Shown: piece by piece, positions 38,791 through 49,156 of the stretch
How the letters are laid out: each line of letters opens with the position of its first letter
Position numbering within the stretch: position 1 is the first letter of the stretch
The notes under the pieces: generated by a model
The model's database searches: none
The model's input: only the letters and a program-made list of their open reading frames with translations
What the model was told of the DNA's origin: nothing
Made by a program: the position numbers and the translations under genes
DNA from: Halohasta litorea
GTDB taxonomy: Archaea > Halobacteriota > Halobacteria > Halobacteriales > Haloferacaceae
Length of the DNA stretch: 64,000 nucleotides
Reading direction: 5' to 3'
Assembly (NCBI RefSeq): GCF_024494645.1
Contig: NZ_JANHDJ010000001.1
Coordinates: 838,779-902,778 of the forward strand

Positions 38791-40050
38791 ATGAAACGAC
38801 GGAACTTCATCCTCGGCGGGGGCGCACTCATCACGATTAGCGGCAGTCTCACAGCGACTTCCGCAGGGTTTGCTGATTCGGTCTCATCCACGAGTGATTT
38901 TCGAGTCGTCCCGTATCGAGCCAACACGTACGACGCATCGTCGTTCGATATCGAACCCGGCACGGAGAACACGGAGTCGACACATAGCTGGGAGATGGAG
39001 ATCACGACCGGTGAAACCATCGACCGGATCGAAGCCGACTACGAGTTCGACACCGACCGCGCGAGTTTCGATCTGCTCACCGACGCCGAAGTGACGGTCG
39101 AATTTTACGATACGTCGACGGGGAATCCGCGTTTCGAAACCGTTAGTCTCGACGCTGCGGACTACACTGGCCCTACCGCAACGTTCGATATAACGGATGA
39201 CGCAACTATCGACGGCGAGGCCCGCGTCACTATCGGCGATGCACAGAACGGGAACGCTGGCATCGTCAACCCGGGTTCGGGGACGTACGAACCGACGTTG
39301 ACCTTCTTCAAATCGGATGGCGATCGGTTCCGGATCCGGGCAACGCTGACGACCTCGACTGGCGATGGCGTCTTCGAAATCTCGAACCTCAGTACGCCGA
39401 GTGAGGTCCCCGTTGGCGACGAGATCACGATCACCTTCGACGTAACCAACACTGGAGAGGGAACCGACACTCGGGATGTCGACCTGAACATCGACGGGTC
39501 GACCGAGAAGAGTACCGACTACACACTCGATCCCACCGAGACGACAAGCGGCTCGTTCACGTACACGGGTCAGTCGGGTGACAAACCAGATTTCGTCGCT
39601 GAAGTAGCTGGGGATACGGCCCAACAGAGCGATCCGATCACCGTGACCGGCGGCTGGAGCCTCTCGCTCACCAAGAGCGGAAACGGGTCGATTCACACGT
39701 GGAGTACGCCGGGAATCGACTTCGACGAGGACGTCGACTCCATTACGATCGGTTATCCATCAGACGTCTTCCGGAAGAGCCTGAATTTCAACGAGAGCGA
39801 CCCGACGGTAACGATCGACCTCACGAATACGAACGACGTGACGATACTCGAGGAAACAACGAGCAACGGCGGCCATACCGCGACGTGGGATCTCGCAGAC
39901 GGCACGGAAGATACGAGTATCGACGGCGACGCGGAGATCACCATCGACAGGTTGCGTGATCCGAAAAACGGCGGTGAGTACCAAGCTGACATCGAGATCG
40001 TCGGTGTCGATGGCGGGACGATCACCGACACCATCTCGTTTACGCTCTGA
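38791..40050 (+). CDS. Secreted beta-sandwich protein with CARDB-like domain
   Basis: A 419-aa exported protein with an N-terminal signal (MKRRNFILGGGALITISGSL) of Tat-like form. The mature part has at least three beta domains. The middle one (about 195-285) is CARDB-like, with STPSEVPVGDEITITFDVTN and VDLNIDGSTEKSTDYTLDP. No C-terminal membrane anchor is present, so it may be released or bound to other surface proteins. Function unknown. It is not clearly part of the urease operon: 182 bases separate them. Confidence 0.75.
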   Translation: MKRRNFILGGGALITISGSLTATSAGFADSVSSTSDFRVVPYRANTYDASSFDIEPGTENTESTHSWEMEITTGETIDRIEADYEFDTDRASFDLLTDAEVTVEFYDTSTGNPRFETVSLDAADYTGPTATFDITDDATIDGEARVTIGDAQNGNAGIVNPGSGTYEPTLTFFKSDGDRFRIRATLTTSTGDGVFEISNLSTPSEVPVGDEITITFDVTNTGEGTDTRDVDLNIDGSTEKSTDYTLDPTETTSGSFTYTGQSGDKPDFVAEVAGDTAQQSDPITVTGGWSLSLTKSGNGSIHTWSTPGIDFDEDVDSITIGYPSDVFRKSLNFNESDPTVTIDLTNTNDVTILEETTSNGGHTATWDLADGTEDTSIDGDAEITIDRLRDPKNGGEYQADIEIVGVDGGTITDTISFTL

Positions 40051-40059
40051 GGCTCGTGA

Positions 40060-41697
40060 TCAGCCGAACTGTTCGACAAATCGGTTGGTATCCTCGTCGG
40101 TGCCGACGACGACCAGTTCGTCGCCATGTTGGAAACGGAAGTCGGGGCCGAGATCAGTGAGCAGCTCGTCGTCACGTTCGACGGCGACAACTGTCGAGCC
40201 GGTGCGTTCGCGAACTCCGGCTCCCGCGAGCGTTTCGTTGATGAGTCCCGCGGCGGTCGTTCGAATACACTCGATTTGGGTATCCATCGAGAGGATCTTC
40301 TCGGTATCGAGGACCTCCGAGGCGATCGCCCGCCCGCTGACCGTCGAAAGCGAGAGCACGTACTCCGCGCCCGCGCGGTAGGTCTTTTGAATGGCCCCGG
40401 CGGTCTCGGCGCGGGCGACGATCTCTGCCTCCGGGTTCAGATCCCGAATCACGAGCGTCGCGAACTCGGTGGCCGTGTCGTCCGGCAGCGCCAACACGAC
40501 CGAGCGGGCGTTCTCGATGCCCGCTGCCCGCAACACCTCGGGGTCGGTGCCGTCGCCGACGATATCGACGCCCTCGCGGTCGGCCTCGTCGACCACGGTG
40601 TAGGGAAGGTCGAACTCGTCGAGCCGTCCGGCGACGATCTCGCCGACCTCGCCGTAGCCGACGACGATCGTCTTCCCATGGCTGAACCGGCGGACCGCGG
40701 AGGTCGCCTCGCGTTCGAGCTCCTGGAGCTGTGGTTCTCGGCCGGTGACGATCAGGTAGGTGCCGCTGTCGAGGACCAACTCCGGATCGGGCGGCATCTC
40801 GAAATCGCCGTGGAGCCACGAGCCGACGATCGTCACCCCGTATCGCTCGTGGATCGCGCTCTCGGCCAGCGTCGTCCCCGCCAGCTCGCAGTCGCCGTCG
40901 ATGGGAATCTCAGCGATGGCGAACTCTTCGCCGATCGAAACCGCGTCCTCGAAATCCGTCCGAACCGCAGTCGTAAGTTTTCCGGCGAGGCTCTCGCCGA
41001 GGATCGTTCGGGGAGACAACACGGTGTCGGCCCCCGCAAGCCGGTGGTAGCGTTCGCGGTCGGGGTCCTCGACGACGCTGACGACCTGCAGGTCGCCGTT
41101 GGCCTCTCTGGCCGCCAGCACGATACTCGCGTCGACCCGGTCCGAAACATCGGCGACGAGTGCCCGTGCCGTACTGATGTTGGCCCGTCTGAGCCCGGCG
41201 ACGGACTCCGGATCGGCGTGAACGATCGGATACCCCTCCTCGGAGAGCTCGTCGGCCCGATCGCCGTCGGCCTCCAGTAGCACGTAGTCAACGCCGTCGG
41301 CCTCCAGTTCGTCGATCAGTGTTTCCACACGCGAGGAGAACGAACAGACGATCACGTGGTCGCGGAGCTTCTCGTCGACGGTCGTCGGGGCCGACGTCGA
41401 GATCGCCTGTCGGAACACCGGCAGAAAGACCGCCGGGAGTGCGACGAAAAACAGCGCCACCCCGGTGATATCGAGAAGCATCACGAGCACGTTCATCTGT
41501 GGGCTCTCCCACGGCGAATGCGAGCCGTAGCCGGTTGCCGTAAACGTCTCGACGACGAACTGTACGGACTGGAGAAACGAGTAGGGGTAGGATGGCTCGT
41601 AGGTCAGACTCCCGAAGTGGTAGGCGAGCGCGGAGACGAAGATGAGAACTGCAATCCCGAGAACATAGCCGACTGCCCGACGTTTCAGCTGACCCAT
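40060..41697 (-). CDS. Potassium channel-like protein with two TrkA-N (RCK) units
   Basis: A 545-aa protein with a short ion-channel core and two cytoplasmic RCK units. Helix 1 lies at about residues 9-29, the pore loop has TATGYGS at 53-59, and helix 2 lies at about 68-93. The RCK units start at VIVCSFSSRVETLID and IVVGYGEVGEIVAGRL. Each has an N-terminal nucleotide-binding fold followed by a C-terminal (TrkA-C) part. The selectivity filter GYG is intact, but Ser replaces the Asp that usually follows. The ATG at 41697 is preferred to a GTG five codons upstream. Confidence 0.88.
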   Translation of the reverse strand: MGQLKRRAVGYVLGIAVLIFVSALAYHFGSLTYEPSYPYSFLQSVQFVVETFTATGYGSHSPWESPQMNVLVMLLDITGVALFFVALPAVFLPVFRQAISTSAPTTVDEKLRDHVIVCSFSSRVETLIDELEADGVDYVLLEADGDRADELSEEGYPIVHADPESVAGLRRANISTARALVADVSDRVDASIVLAAREANGDLQVVSVVEDPDRERYHRLAGADTVLSPRTILGESLAGKLTTAVRTDFEDAVSIGEEFAIAEIPIDGDCELAGTTLAESAIHERYGVTIVGSWLHGDFEMPPDPELVLDSGTYLIVTGREPQLQELEREATSAVRRFSHGKTIVVGYGEVGEIVAGRLDEFDLPYTVVDEADREGVDIVGDGTDPEVLRAAGIENARSVVLALPDDTATEFATLVIRDLNPEAEIVARAETAGAIQKTYRAGAEYVLSLSTVSGRAIASEVLDTEKILSMDTQIECIRTTAAGLINETLAGAGVRERTGSTVVAVERDDELLTDLGPDFRFQHGDELVVVGTDEDTNRFVEQFG

Positions 41698-41750
41698 ACT
41701 GTCGGATACCACTCTCCCCGAAAAGCCCTTCCGTTTACCGACTTCCTCGC

Positions 41751-42491
41751 CTATTCGGCGGTCGCGTAGGCCCGCGTTACGTCGACCAGTGCCTTGCGAT
41801 ATTCGCTTTCGGAGGGCTCGTCGCCGAGCGATTTGAACCGCTCTTTAAATCCCGAGAGATCGACTGCCGGTGCGTCGGCGGCCGCCGCCCCCGCGAGATC
41901 GTACAGTCGGTGGCTCCTGTCGACCAGTCCGTGACGCTCGACCAGCCCGAGGGCGAAGGCGGCGTTGACCGCCGTGATCTCGGGGTCGGCCCCCGGCGTT
42001 TCGAGCCGGGAGTCCGGCCGGTCGTCCTCGGCGGGCCGGTCGGCCAGCGCGTCGGCGAGTTTCGCGGCGAAAAAGTCGATCAGCTTGGTGGCCGGGGCCA
42101 GATCGAGGGTGATATCATCGGCGTAGATGTCCTTCATATGGTTGGCGATCTGGTAGCAATGCGAGAGTTTGCGGCGCTCGACGGATTTGCCAGCCAATGC
42201 GAGAAAGAGTGCCTCCTCGGTCGACTGGATGTGGGAGGCATGCCGCTGTTCGTAGCGAGCCATATGGGCGAACTCGTGTAAGGCGAGCTCGCGGGCCATC
42301 ACGCTGGTGGCGGCCTGCCGGGAGATGTTGAGCACGTGGCGGTCCTCGTAGTGGGCCGCCCACGTTCGCTCGTCGGGATTCTCACGGATCTGGACGTCGA
42401 CCGGCCGCGAGAGCTCATACTCGGTTTCCAGGAGTGCGGCCGCACTCAAAAACGGGTCCGGGGCGACCGTTCCTTGCACTCGAACATCCAT
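41751..42491 (-). CDS. DUF5781-family protein with HEFAHM metal motif
   Basis: A 246-aa haloarchaeal protein. Residues near 75 read ALHEFAHMARYE, a zincin-like HExxH variant in which the second His is kept as HEFAH. The rest is helical (FFAAKLADALADRP, SGFKERFKSLGDEPSESEYR). It resembles the DUF5781 family. A metallopeptidase activity is possible from the motif but not proven. It lies between a channel gene and a permease gene on the same strand. Confidence 0.75.
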   Translation of the reverse strand: MDVRVQGTVAPDPFLSAAALLETEYELSRPVDVQIRENPDERTWAAHYEDRHVLNISRQAATSVMARELALHEFAHMARYEQRHASHIQSTEEALFLALAGKSVERRKLSHCYQIANHMKDIYADDITLDLAPATKLIDFFAAKLADALADRPAEDDRPDSRLETPGADPEITAVNAAFALGLVERHGLVDRSHRLYDLAGAAAADAPAVDLSGFKERFKSLGDEPSESEYRKALVDVTRAYATAE

Positions 42492-42554
42492 GCGTACTGT
42501 TACCAAGGAGGGGCAGCTATATGGGTGTTTCGCGGCCAGCAGCCGAAGGCAGTG

Positions 42555-44732
42555 TTAGAAGACGACGCGCTCGACGAGGCGACGGGGCAGCGACGGGCGG
42601 CGTGACTCGTGTGGGTAGACGGTGACGGTCGTACAGCCCGGCGTCGGGATCGTCGGTCGCTCGTCGACCACGGCGCTGCGGAGCCGGTGGTCGGGGCCGC
42701 GCCGGACCAACAGATCGGGCTGCTGGAGCTGGCCGCCGTCGGTCCGCATCGGTTCGGCCGCCACCGGCACCGAGAGTAGCTCCGAGAGCTCCGTCTGGTA
42801 GTCGTCGACGCGCTGTTGTTGCTGGTCGGTGTGGCCCCCCTCGGCCGGATACCACAGTGACACCGACCCCTCGTTGGCGGCGGCGACGGCCTCGCCGACG
42901 CTGACCGCCAGCGGGGCGTAGGGGCCACCGTCGCCCGAGAGGACGACCCGTTTGGGCTCGTCGTAGCCGAGATTGTCGACCAAGAGTACGTCACAGGGCG
43001 CATGGCGGACCACCCAGTCGATGGGGTCGCCGACGATCCGCGAGCGGAGCCGGAGCGGCTCGTGTTCGGCGATGATCGTGTCGACGCCGCGGTTGTCGGC
43101 GAAGTTGACGATCGCGTGTTTGGTGTCGTGGCTGACGATCTCGTCGGCCTCGATGTCGACCCCGCAGTCGTCGGCGAGGCCCTCGATCCGGGTTTCGAAG
43201 GAGCGATCCGACGACGACTGGACGGTGGCCCCCTCGGTCAGCGGGGCCTGATCGGGGATCTCCTGGAACCGGACGACGACGACCCGCCCGTTTTCGGGAC
43301 GGACGATATCGGCGGCCAGTCGGATCAGCGCCCGCTCGCGGCCCTCGTCGAGTTCCTTGGTCAGCGCGACCAGCACCTCCTGGGTGCCGTCGCCCGGCGC
43401 AGTCTCGACTTCTGAGAGGGCGTTCTGTCCGACCTGTCGGCGGATCGCGTCGCTGGCGGCCCCCTCCCGACTGACGCGGGGTTTGACGTAGAGGAAATAC
43501 CAGACGACGCTCCCGACGGTGATGGCAACTGCGCCGAGGAGCGCGATCGTTCCCATCTGTGTGAGCAGCAGCGCGCCGGTGATCGCACCGAAGATCTGCA
43601 TCCAGGGATACAGCGGCGAGGTGAACTCCGGTTCGTACTCCATTGTCCCCTCGCGGAAGGCGATCAGCGCGACGTTGATCAGCCCGAAGACGAGGATCTG
43701 GAACGCGCTGGCGAGTTTTGCGATATCCAGGATCGGAACGAACGCGATCAGTACCAGCAACACTGCACCGGTCAGCGTGATCGAGGTGACGGGCGTGCCG
43801 AACCGCTCGCTGACCGTCGAAAACGTCGGCGGGGCGAGCTGGTCTCGGCTCATCGCAAAGGGGTAGCGGGACGACGAGAGGATGCCCGCATTCGCGGTCG
43901 AAATCAACGCGAGGATCGCCGCGAGGATGACCGCGATGACGCCCGCCTGCCCGAGGGTTTGCTCGGCGGCGACCGCCACCGGCGTCAGCGAGCCAGCGAC
44001 GCTGCCGGGGTCGGTGACGCCGACCAACACGGTGACGACCGCGACGTACAATACGGTCGTAAACGCCAGCGAACCCAGGATGCCGAGGGGGATGTTCCGG
44101 CCGGGGTCTTCGACCTCCTCGGCGACGCTGGCGACCTTCGTCACGCCCGCATACGAGACGAACACGAGGCCGGTGGCGGCCAGCAAGCCACCGACGCCGT
44201 CGCCGAAGAAGTTCGCGTAGTTCGCCGACTGGACACTGGGAGCACTGCCAGCGGCGAACCAGCCCAGCGCCGCCAGCATCACGACGACGATCACCAACTG
44301 GAGCCGACCGGTCTGTTTGGCTCCAAGGATGTTCACCAGAATCAGCACCGTTGCGAGCCCGAGGGCGACCGGCTTCAACGGGAGATCGAACAGCAAGAGG
44401 AGATAGGGAACGCCGCCGACGAGCGCGAGCGCACCTTTAAAAGACAGCGAGAACCAGGTGCCGACCCCGGCGATCGTCCCGAGCATGGGGCCCATCCCAC
44501 GCTCGATATAGATGTAGGTCCCCCCGGCTTCGGGCATCGCCGTGGCCATCTCGGATTTCGAGAGCGCCGCTGGCACCACGAGCAGCCCGGCCAACAGATA
44601 GGCGAGAATCACTGCCGGACCGGCGATATCCAGCGCCAGCGCCGGGAGAATGAAAATACCACTGCCGATCATCGCGCCGATACTGATCGCAAGCACCGAG
44701 GGTAGCCCGAGGTCGCGTTCTAACTCTTTCAT
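42555..44732 (-). CDS. APC amino acid permease fused to universal stress domains
   Basis: A 725-aa fusion. Residues 1 to about 425 form an APC-superfamily transporter with about 12 helices, starting with SIGAMIGSGIFILPAL (the substrate-binding break in helix 1). Residues about 450 to 725 form cytoplasmic universal-stress-type domains (VLVALTKELDEGRERALIRL, APCDVLLVDNLGYDEPKRVVLSGDGG). Such fusions are common in haloarchaea. The divergent Lrp-type regulator at 44954 is a likely controller. The substrate is unknown. Confidence 0.9.
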   Translation of the reverse strand: MKELERDLGLPSVLAISIGAMIGSGIFILPALALDIAGPAVILAYLLAGLLVVPAALSKSEMATAMPEAGGTYIYIERGMGPMLGTIAGVGTWFSLSFKGALALVGGVPYLLLLFDLPLKPVALGLATVLILVNILGAKQTGRLQLVIVVVMLAALGWFAAGSAPSVQSANYANFFGDGVGGLLAATGLVFVSYAGVTKVASVAEEVEDPGRNIPLGILGSLAFTTVLYVAVVTVLVGVTDPGSVAGSLTPVAVAAEQTLGQAGVIAVILAAILALISTANAGILSSSRYPFAMSRDQLAPPTFSTVSERFGTPVTSITLTGAVLLVLIAFVPILDIAKLASAFQILVFGLINVALIAFREGTMEYEPEFTSPLYPWMQIFGAITGALLLTQMGTIALLGAVAITVGSVVWYFLYVKPRVSREGAASDAIRRQVGQNALSEVETAPGDGTQEVLVALTKELDEGRERALIRLAADIVRPENGRVVVVRFQEIPDQAPLTEGATVQSSSDRSFETRIEGLADDCGVDIEADEIVSHDTKHAIVNFADNRGVDTIIAEHEPLRLRSRIVGDPIDWVVRHAPCDVLLVDNLGYDEPKRVVLSGDGGPYAPLAVSVGEAVAAANEGSVSLWYPAEGGHTDQQQQRVDDYQTELSELLSVPVAAEPMRTDGGQLQQPDLLVRRGPDHRLRSAVVDERPTIPTPGCTTVTVYPHESRRPSLPRRLVERVVF

Positions 44733-44953
44733 ATAATATTATTGGCTGACGGGTCCGTTGTCGACTACTATATGACGGGAGCGGATAAAACTGCGGTTTC
44801 AATTGACGATCCGTCAAAATAATACGGGAATATATAGATTATTGTTATTAATAGGGAGGTATAGGAGTATATACGGCTTGTGTGTCGACAGCCGCGGGGC
44901 GGGGGTCCGTACATAAGACTGATAGGTCCCCCGGACGCCACCCTACAGTAGCG

Positions 44954-45457
44954 ATGAAAAACGGGGAGCTGGACGACATCGATCGGGGGATTCTCTACTA
45001 CCTCCAGCAGGACGCCCGGGGGACTTCCTCCAGTGATATCGCCGCAAAGCTCGATCTCTCGTCGAGTACAGTTCGGACACGCCTCAACCGACTCGAAGAA
45101 CGCGGCATCATCCGGGGGTATCATCTCGATATCGACTACGATCTGGCGGGCTACCCGCTGTACACGAAGATCATCTGTACCGCGCCGATCCCAGAGCGGG
45201 ACAGCCTCGCCGACCGGGCCCGCGAGATCCACGGCGTAACCGCGGTCCGCGAGATCATGACCGGCGAGCGGAACGTCTACGTCAACGCCATCGGCACGGA
45301 CCACGACGATCTCAACCGGATCACCGAGGAGCTGGATTCCTTGGGGTTGACTGTCGTCGACGAGAAGCTCATCCGCGACGAGTACGTCTGTCCGTACCAC
45401 GGGTTTCTCGACGCCTGCGAAGAGCCGGAGTCGACCGACGATGGCGGAACAGACTGA
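44954..45457 (+). CDS. Lrp/AsnC-family transcriptional regulator
   Basis: A 167-aa DNA-binding regulator. The HTH is at residues 5-50 (LDDIDRGILYYLQQDAR, SSSTVRTRLNRLEERGIIRG). The AsnC ligand-binding domain follows (GYPLYTKIICTAPIPERD, GVTAVREIMTGERNVYV). The start at MKNGELDDID is the normal N-terminus. It is divergent from the APC permease over a 221-base AT-rich spacer and overlaps the USP gene by 17 bases. Confidence 0.92.
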   Translation: MKNGELDDIDRGILYYLQQDARGTSSSDIAAKLDLSSSTVRTRLNRLEERGIIRGYHLDIDYDLAGYPLYTKIICTAPIPERDSLADRAREIHGVTAVREIMTGERNVYVNAIGTDHDDLNRITEELDSLGLTVVDEKLIRDEYVCPYHGFLDACEEPESTDDGGTD

Positions 45458-45992
45458 ACACTCCATACCAAACGCTATTGATATCAGACCGGATCCGCCG
45501 ACTAATGACGTTAGTTTTCCCTTCGACGGTAGCGAACTGTCGAAGACGGCGCTTGTCCGGGCCGCGCAGTTCGACACGGTGTTCGATCAGGGCGTGGTCG
45601 CCGTGTCGGTCGTACCGAGAAACAACAAATCCTACGCTCGTGAGCGCGGCTGGATCGAACCGGATCAACCGTTCGACGGCGAGGCGATCATCGAGGAGCT
45701 CCAGGAGTCGGTCGCCGAGATCGCCCCGGATGCCGAGTTCCACCACATTTCGGTCGGTCGGAACTCCCCGTCGGGCACGATCGCAAACAAGATCCGCAAG
45801 TTCGCCAGGGACAACGACGCGAGTATCGTCTTCGTCGGTAGTCGGAACGCGGGGCGGATCGCCAGCTCGCTCAGTGTCGGCTCGTCGGTCTCCTCGGATC
45901 GCTCCTACGATACGATGATCGTCTCGCATGCGAGACCGATACGGATCCCGGAGCTCGAAGCCGCGATCCCGACCGAAGACACCATCGAGTAG
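45441..45992 (+). CDS. Universal stress protein
   Basis: A 183-aa USP-fold protein. The core has [20 protein letters not shown] and near the end [20 protein letters not shown], the nucleotide-binding loop region with GS spacing. The first 20 residues are an unusual lead-in. Overlap with the Lrp gene suggests co-translation, and a link with the permease-USP fusion is plausible. Confidence 0.8.
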   Translation: MAEQTEHSIPNAIDIRPDPPTNDVSFPFDGSELSKTALVRAAQFDTVFDQGVVAVSVVPRNNKSYARERGWIEPDQPFDGEAIIEELQESVAEIAPDAEFHHISVGRNSPSGTIANKIRKFARDNDASIVFVGSRNAGRIASSLSVGSSVSSDRSYDTMIVSHARPIRIPELEAAIPTEDTIE

Positions 45993-46156
45993 CGGCCCGA
46001 CTCGGGGTCAGTCGTCGCTTGATTACGAACGCATGGTATGGTATCTTGTTTCACACTGAGAGCTCGGTTTTCCGGCGTGCTGCGGTCGGAGTCGGGGGAA
46101 CTCCCGCAGGGCGAAACACTACCCTTTTGACCCTCCTGCTGGTAGCACCCTGTATA

Positions 46157-48343
46157 ATGGGCCGACGAAAAAAGATCGTTCAAGAATGTGAACGGCTGAT
46201 GGACAACCCGGAACACATCCGGAACATCGCCATCGCCGCTCACGTCGACCACGGGAAAACGACGCTCTCGGACAACCTCCTCGCCGGTGCTGGCATGATC
46301 TCCAACGAGACTGCTGGCCAGCAGCTCGCGATGGACACCAAAGAGGACGAACAGGAACGTGGGATCACCATCGACGCGGCAAACGTTTCGATGACCCACG
46401 AGTACGAGGACACCAACCACCTCATCAACCTCATCGACACCCCCGGCCACGTCGACTTCGGTGGCGACGTGACCCGCGCAATGCGCGCAGTTGACGGCGC
46501 ACTTGTGGTCGTCGATGCGGTCGAAGGCGCAATGCCCCAGACCGAAACGGTGCTCCGGCAGGCACTCCGCGAGGGTGTCAAACCGGCACTGTTCATCAAC
46601 AAGGTCGACCGCCTCATCAACGAGCTTCAGGAAGGACCTGAAGAGATGCAGCAGCGCCTCCTGGATGTCATCCACGACGTCAACGAGCTCATCCGCGGGA
46701 TGACCGAGGAGAAGGACTACGACTGGACCGTCTCGGTCGAAGACGGTACGGTCGGCTTCGGGTCGGCCCTCTACAAGTGGGGCGTCTCGATGCCGTCGAT
46801 GCAGCGAACCGGGATCGACTTCGGCGACATCATGGAGCTCGAACGCAGCGGCGAGGAGGGCCGCGACGAGCTCCAGGAGCGGACGCCGCTGTCGAACGTC
46901 GTGCTTGACATGGTCGCCGAGCACTTCCCGAACCCGGTCGACGCCCAGCCCCGTCGTATTCCGACGGTCTGGCGTGGCGACCCCGAATCGGAGCTCGCCG
47001 AAAGTATGCGCCTTGTCGATGAGGACGGCGAAGTCGTCTTCATGTCGACCGACATCTCGATGGACCCCCACGCCGGTGAGATCGCCACGGGGCGACTGTT
47101 CTCCGGTACCATCGAAAAGGGCCAGAACCTGTATGTCTCGGGGACGGCGGGCACCAACCGTGTCCAGTCGGTCGGGATCTTCATGGGTGGCGAACGCGAG
47201 GAAGTCGAGAAGGTTCCCGCAGGCAACATCGCCGCGGTCACTGGTCTCAAGGACGCGATTGCGGGTTCGACTGTCTCCTCCGTCGAGATGACACCGTTCG
47301 AGTCGATCGAACACATCTCCGAGCCGGTCATCACGAAATCCGTCGAGGCCAAGAGCATGGACGACCTGCCGAAGCTCATCAAGACGCTCCAGCAGGTCGC
47401 CAAAGAGGACCCGACAATTCGCGTCGAAATTAACGAAGATACCGGCGAACACCTGATCAGCGGGCAGGGCGAGCTTCACCTAGAAGTCATCACTCACCGT
47501 ATCCGCGACAATCAGGGAATCCAGGTCCACACCGGCGAACCGATCGTCGTCTTCCGCGAGCAGCCCCAGGAGAAATCCCGCGAAGTCGAGGGCGTCTCGC
47601 CGAACAACCACAACAAGTTCTACCTCACCGCCGAACCCCTCAGCCAGGAGATCGTCGACACGATCCAGCTCGGCGAGGCCTCGATGAATATGCCCGAGCT
47701 CGAACGACGTGAGGCGCTCCAGGAAGCGGGCATGGACAAGGACGACTCGCAGAACGTCGAGCACATGTTCAAGACGAACATCCTGCTCGACGAGACGAAG
47801 GGTATCCAGCACCTCAACGAGACGATGGAACTCGTCATCGAGGGGCTTGAAGACGCCCTCGAAGACGGCCCGCTGGCCGCCGAGCCGGTCCAGGGTGCCC
47901 TGTTCCGACTTCACGACGCCAAGCTGCACGAGGACACGATCCACCGCGGTCCCGCACAGGTTATTCCGGCAACCCGTGATGCGGTCCACCGCTCGCTGAT
48001 CGACGCGAAGATCAAGCTTCTGGAACCGGTCCAGAACGTCCGCATCGATGTTCCGTCCGAGTACATGGGGTCGGCATCCGGCGAGATTCAGGGTCGACGC
48101 GGCACTGTCGACGATATGTACCAGGAGGGTGACCTCATGGTGATCGAGGGGCTCGCCCCTGTCGAGGAGATGATCGGCTTCTCCTCGGATGTTCGTTCGG
48201 CCACCGAAGGCCGCGCCTCGTGGAACACCGAAAACGCGGGCTTCCGCGTGCTCGTGGATAACCTCCAGGACGAGAAGATCATGGATATCCGAGAGCGCAA
48301 GGGGATGAAGCTCGAACTGCCGCCGAGCGTCGACTACATCTAA
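46157..48343 (+). CDS. fusA: Translation elongation factor 2
   Basis: A 728-aa GTPase that drives translocation. G motifs are [22 protein letters not shown] and NKVD. The diphthamide histidine is His596, in [11 protein letters not shown]. The start [15 protein letters not shown] is the archaeal N-terminus, and the upstream TGTATA closes a short leader. In related genomes it lies next to rpsG. Confidence 0.98.
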   Translation: MGRRKKIVQECERLMDNPEHIRNIAIAAHVDHGKTTLSDNLLAGAGMISNETAGQQLAMDTKEDEQERGITIDAANVSMTHEYEDTNHLINLIDTPGHVDFGGDVTRAMRAVDGALVVVDAVEGAMPQTETVLRQALREGVKPALFINKVDRLINELQEGPEEMQQRLLDVIHDVNELIRGMTEEKDYDWTVSVEDGTVGFGSALYKWGVSMPSMQRTGIDFGDIMELERSGEEGRDELQERTPLSNVVLDMVAEHFPNPVDAQPRRIPTVWRGDPESELAESMRLVDEDGEVVFMSTDISMDPHAGEIATGRLFSGTIEKGQNLYVSGTAGTNRVQSVGIFMGGEREEVEKVPAGNIAAVTGLKDAIAGSTVSSVEMTPFESIEHISEPVITKSVEAKSMDDLPKLIKTLQQVAKEDPTIRVEINEDTGEHLISGQGELHLEVITHRIRDNQGIQVHTGEPIVVFREQPQEKSREVEGVSPNNHNKFYLTAEPLSQEIVDTIQLGEASMNMPELERREALQEAGMDKDDSQNVEHMFKTNILLDETKGIQHLNETMELVIEGLEDALEDGPLAAEPVQGALFRLHDAKLHEDTIHRGPAQVIPATRDAVHRSLIDAKIKLLEPVQNVRIDVPSEYMGSASGEIQGRRGTVDDMYQEGDLMVIEGLAPVEEMIGFSSDVRSATEGRASWNTENAGFRVLVDNLQDEKIMDIRERKGMKLELPPSVDYI

Positions 48344-48625
48344 GTCGATCTACCGGCCGGATGCGATCTCCCCGGCCCCGACTCGCTTTAGTCAGTGCCT
48401 ACCGGTTGGTAGGCAGCGTTTTCTGCGGTGGATCTCCCGGCCCGATACGAATCGACGACCCACTGGCAAGGCGAGGCTTCGATGAAGTCTTATACCTGCT
48501 GAAAAAACACGGTTGATGTATATGCGGACGGGAACGTCAGCCGCAGTCCGACGGGTCAGCATCGCACGAGGGAGCATCTGCTGTCGGTCGGACACGACAC
48601 GGTCGTCGGCCCCGGAGGTGACCCG

Positions 48626-49156
48626 ATGAGCGACACTGGCGGCGAGGTCCAGACCCACACTGTTCGGTTGGAACTCGTCGACGAGCCGGGCGAGCTGCTT
48701 CGCGCCCTGGAGCCGATCTCCGAGGCGGGCGGCAATCTGCTGTCGATCTACCACGAACGTGGGAACCTCACCCCACGGGGCCACATTCCGGTCGAGGTCG
48801 ACATCTCGTGTGCGCCCACGCGCTTCGAGACTATCGTCGAATCGCTCCGCGAGGCCGGTGTCAACGTGGTTCAGGCGGGCTCCGAGCGGTACGACGAGGA
48901 GCTGGTCGTCATTCTGGTCGGCCACCTCGTCGACACAGACCTCTCGGATACGCTCAAACAGATCGAATCCTGTGCCGACGCCTCACTGACCGATCTCTCC
49001 CTGTCGGCCCCGCGTGGCCGCGACGAGACGTCGAGCGCGCGGCTCCGACTCAAAACCCGGTCGGGGACCAACGGCGATGCGCTGGCAAAGCTCCAGGAGA
49101 TCGCTGCCGACAAGGAGCTCCAAGTAATTCAACCCCTCACGGAGGCGAGCCAATGA
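48626..49156 (+). CDS. ACT-domain amino acid-binding protein
   Basis: A 176-aa protein with an ACT domain at the N-terminus (VRLELVDEPGELLRALEPIS, then GGNLLSIYHERG) and a second ACT-like half (EELVVILVGHLVDTDLSD). It overlaps the homoserine dehydrogenase gene by four bases. It is probably the separate allosteric sensor of that enzyme, responding to threonine or a related amino acid, inferred from coupling. Confidence 0.85.
   Translation: MSDTGGEVQTHTVRLELVDEPGELLRALEPISEAGGNLLSIYHERGNLTPRGHIPVEVDISCAPTRFETIVESLREAGVNVVQAGSERYDEELVVILVGHLVDTDLSDTLKQIESCADASLTDLSLSAPRGRDETSSARLRLKTRSGTNGDALAKLQEIAADKELQVIQPLTEASQ

Noticed and set aside
45905..47479. 524-codon minus-strand frame opposite fusA
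   Set aside because: Shadow of EF-2; no start context and no motif.
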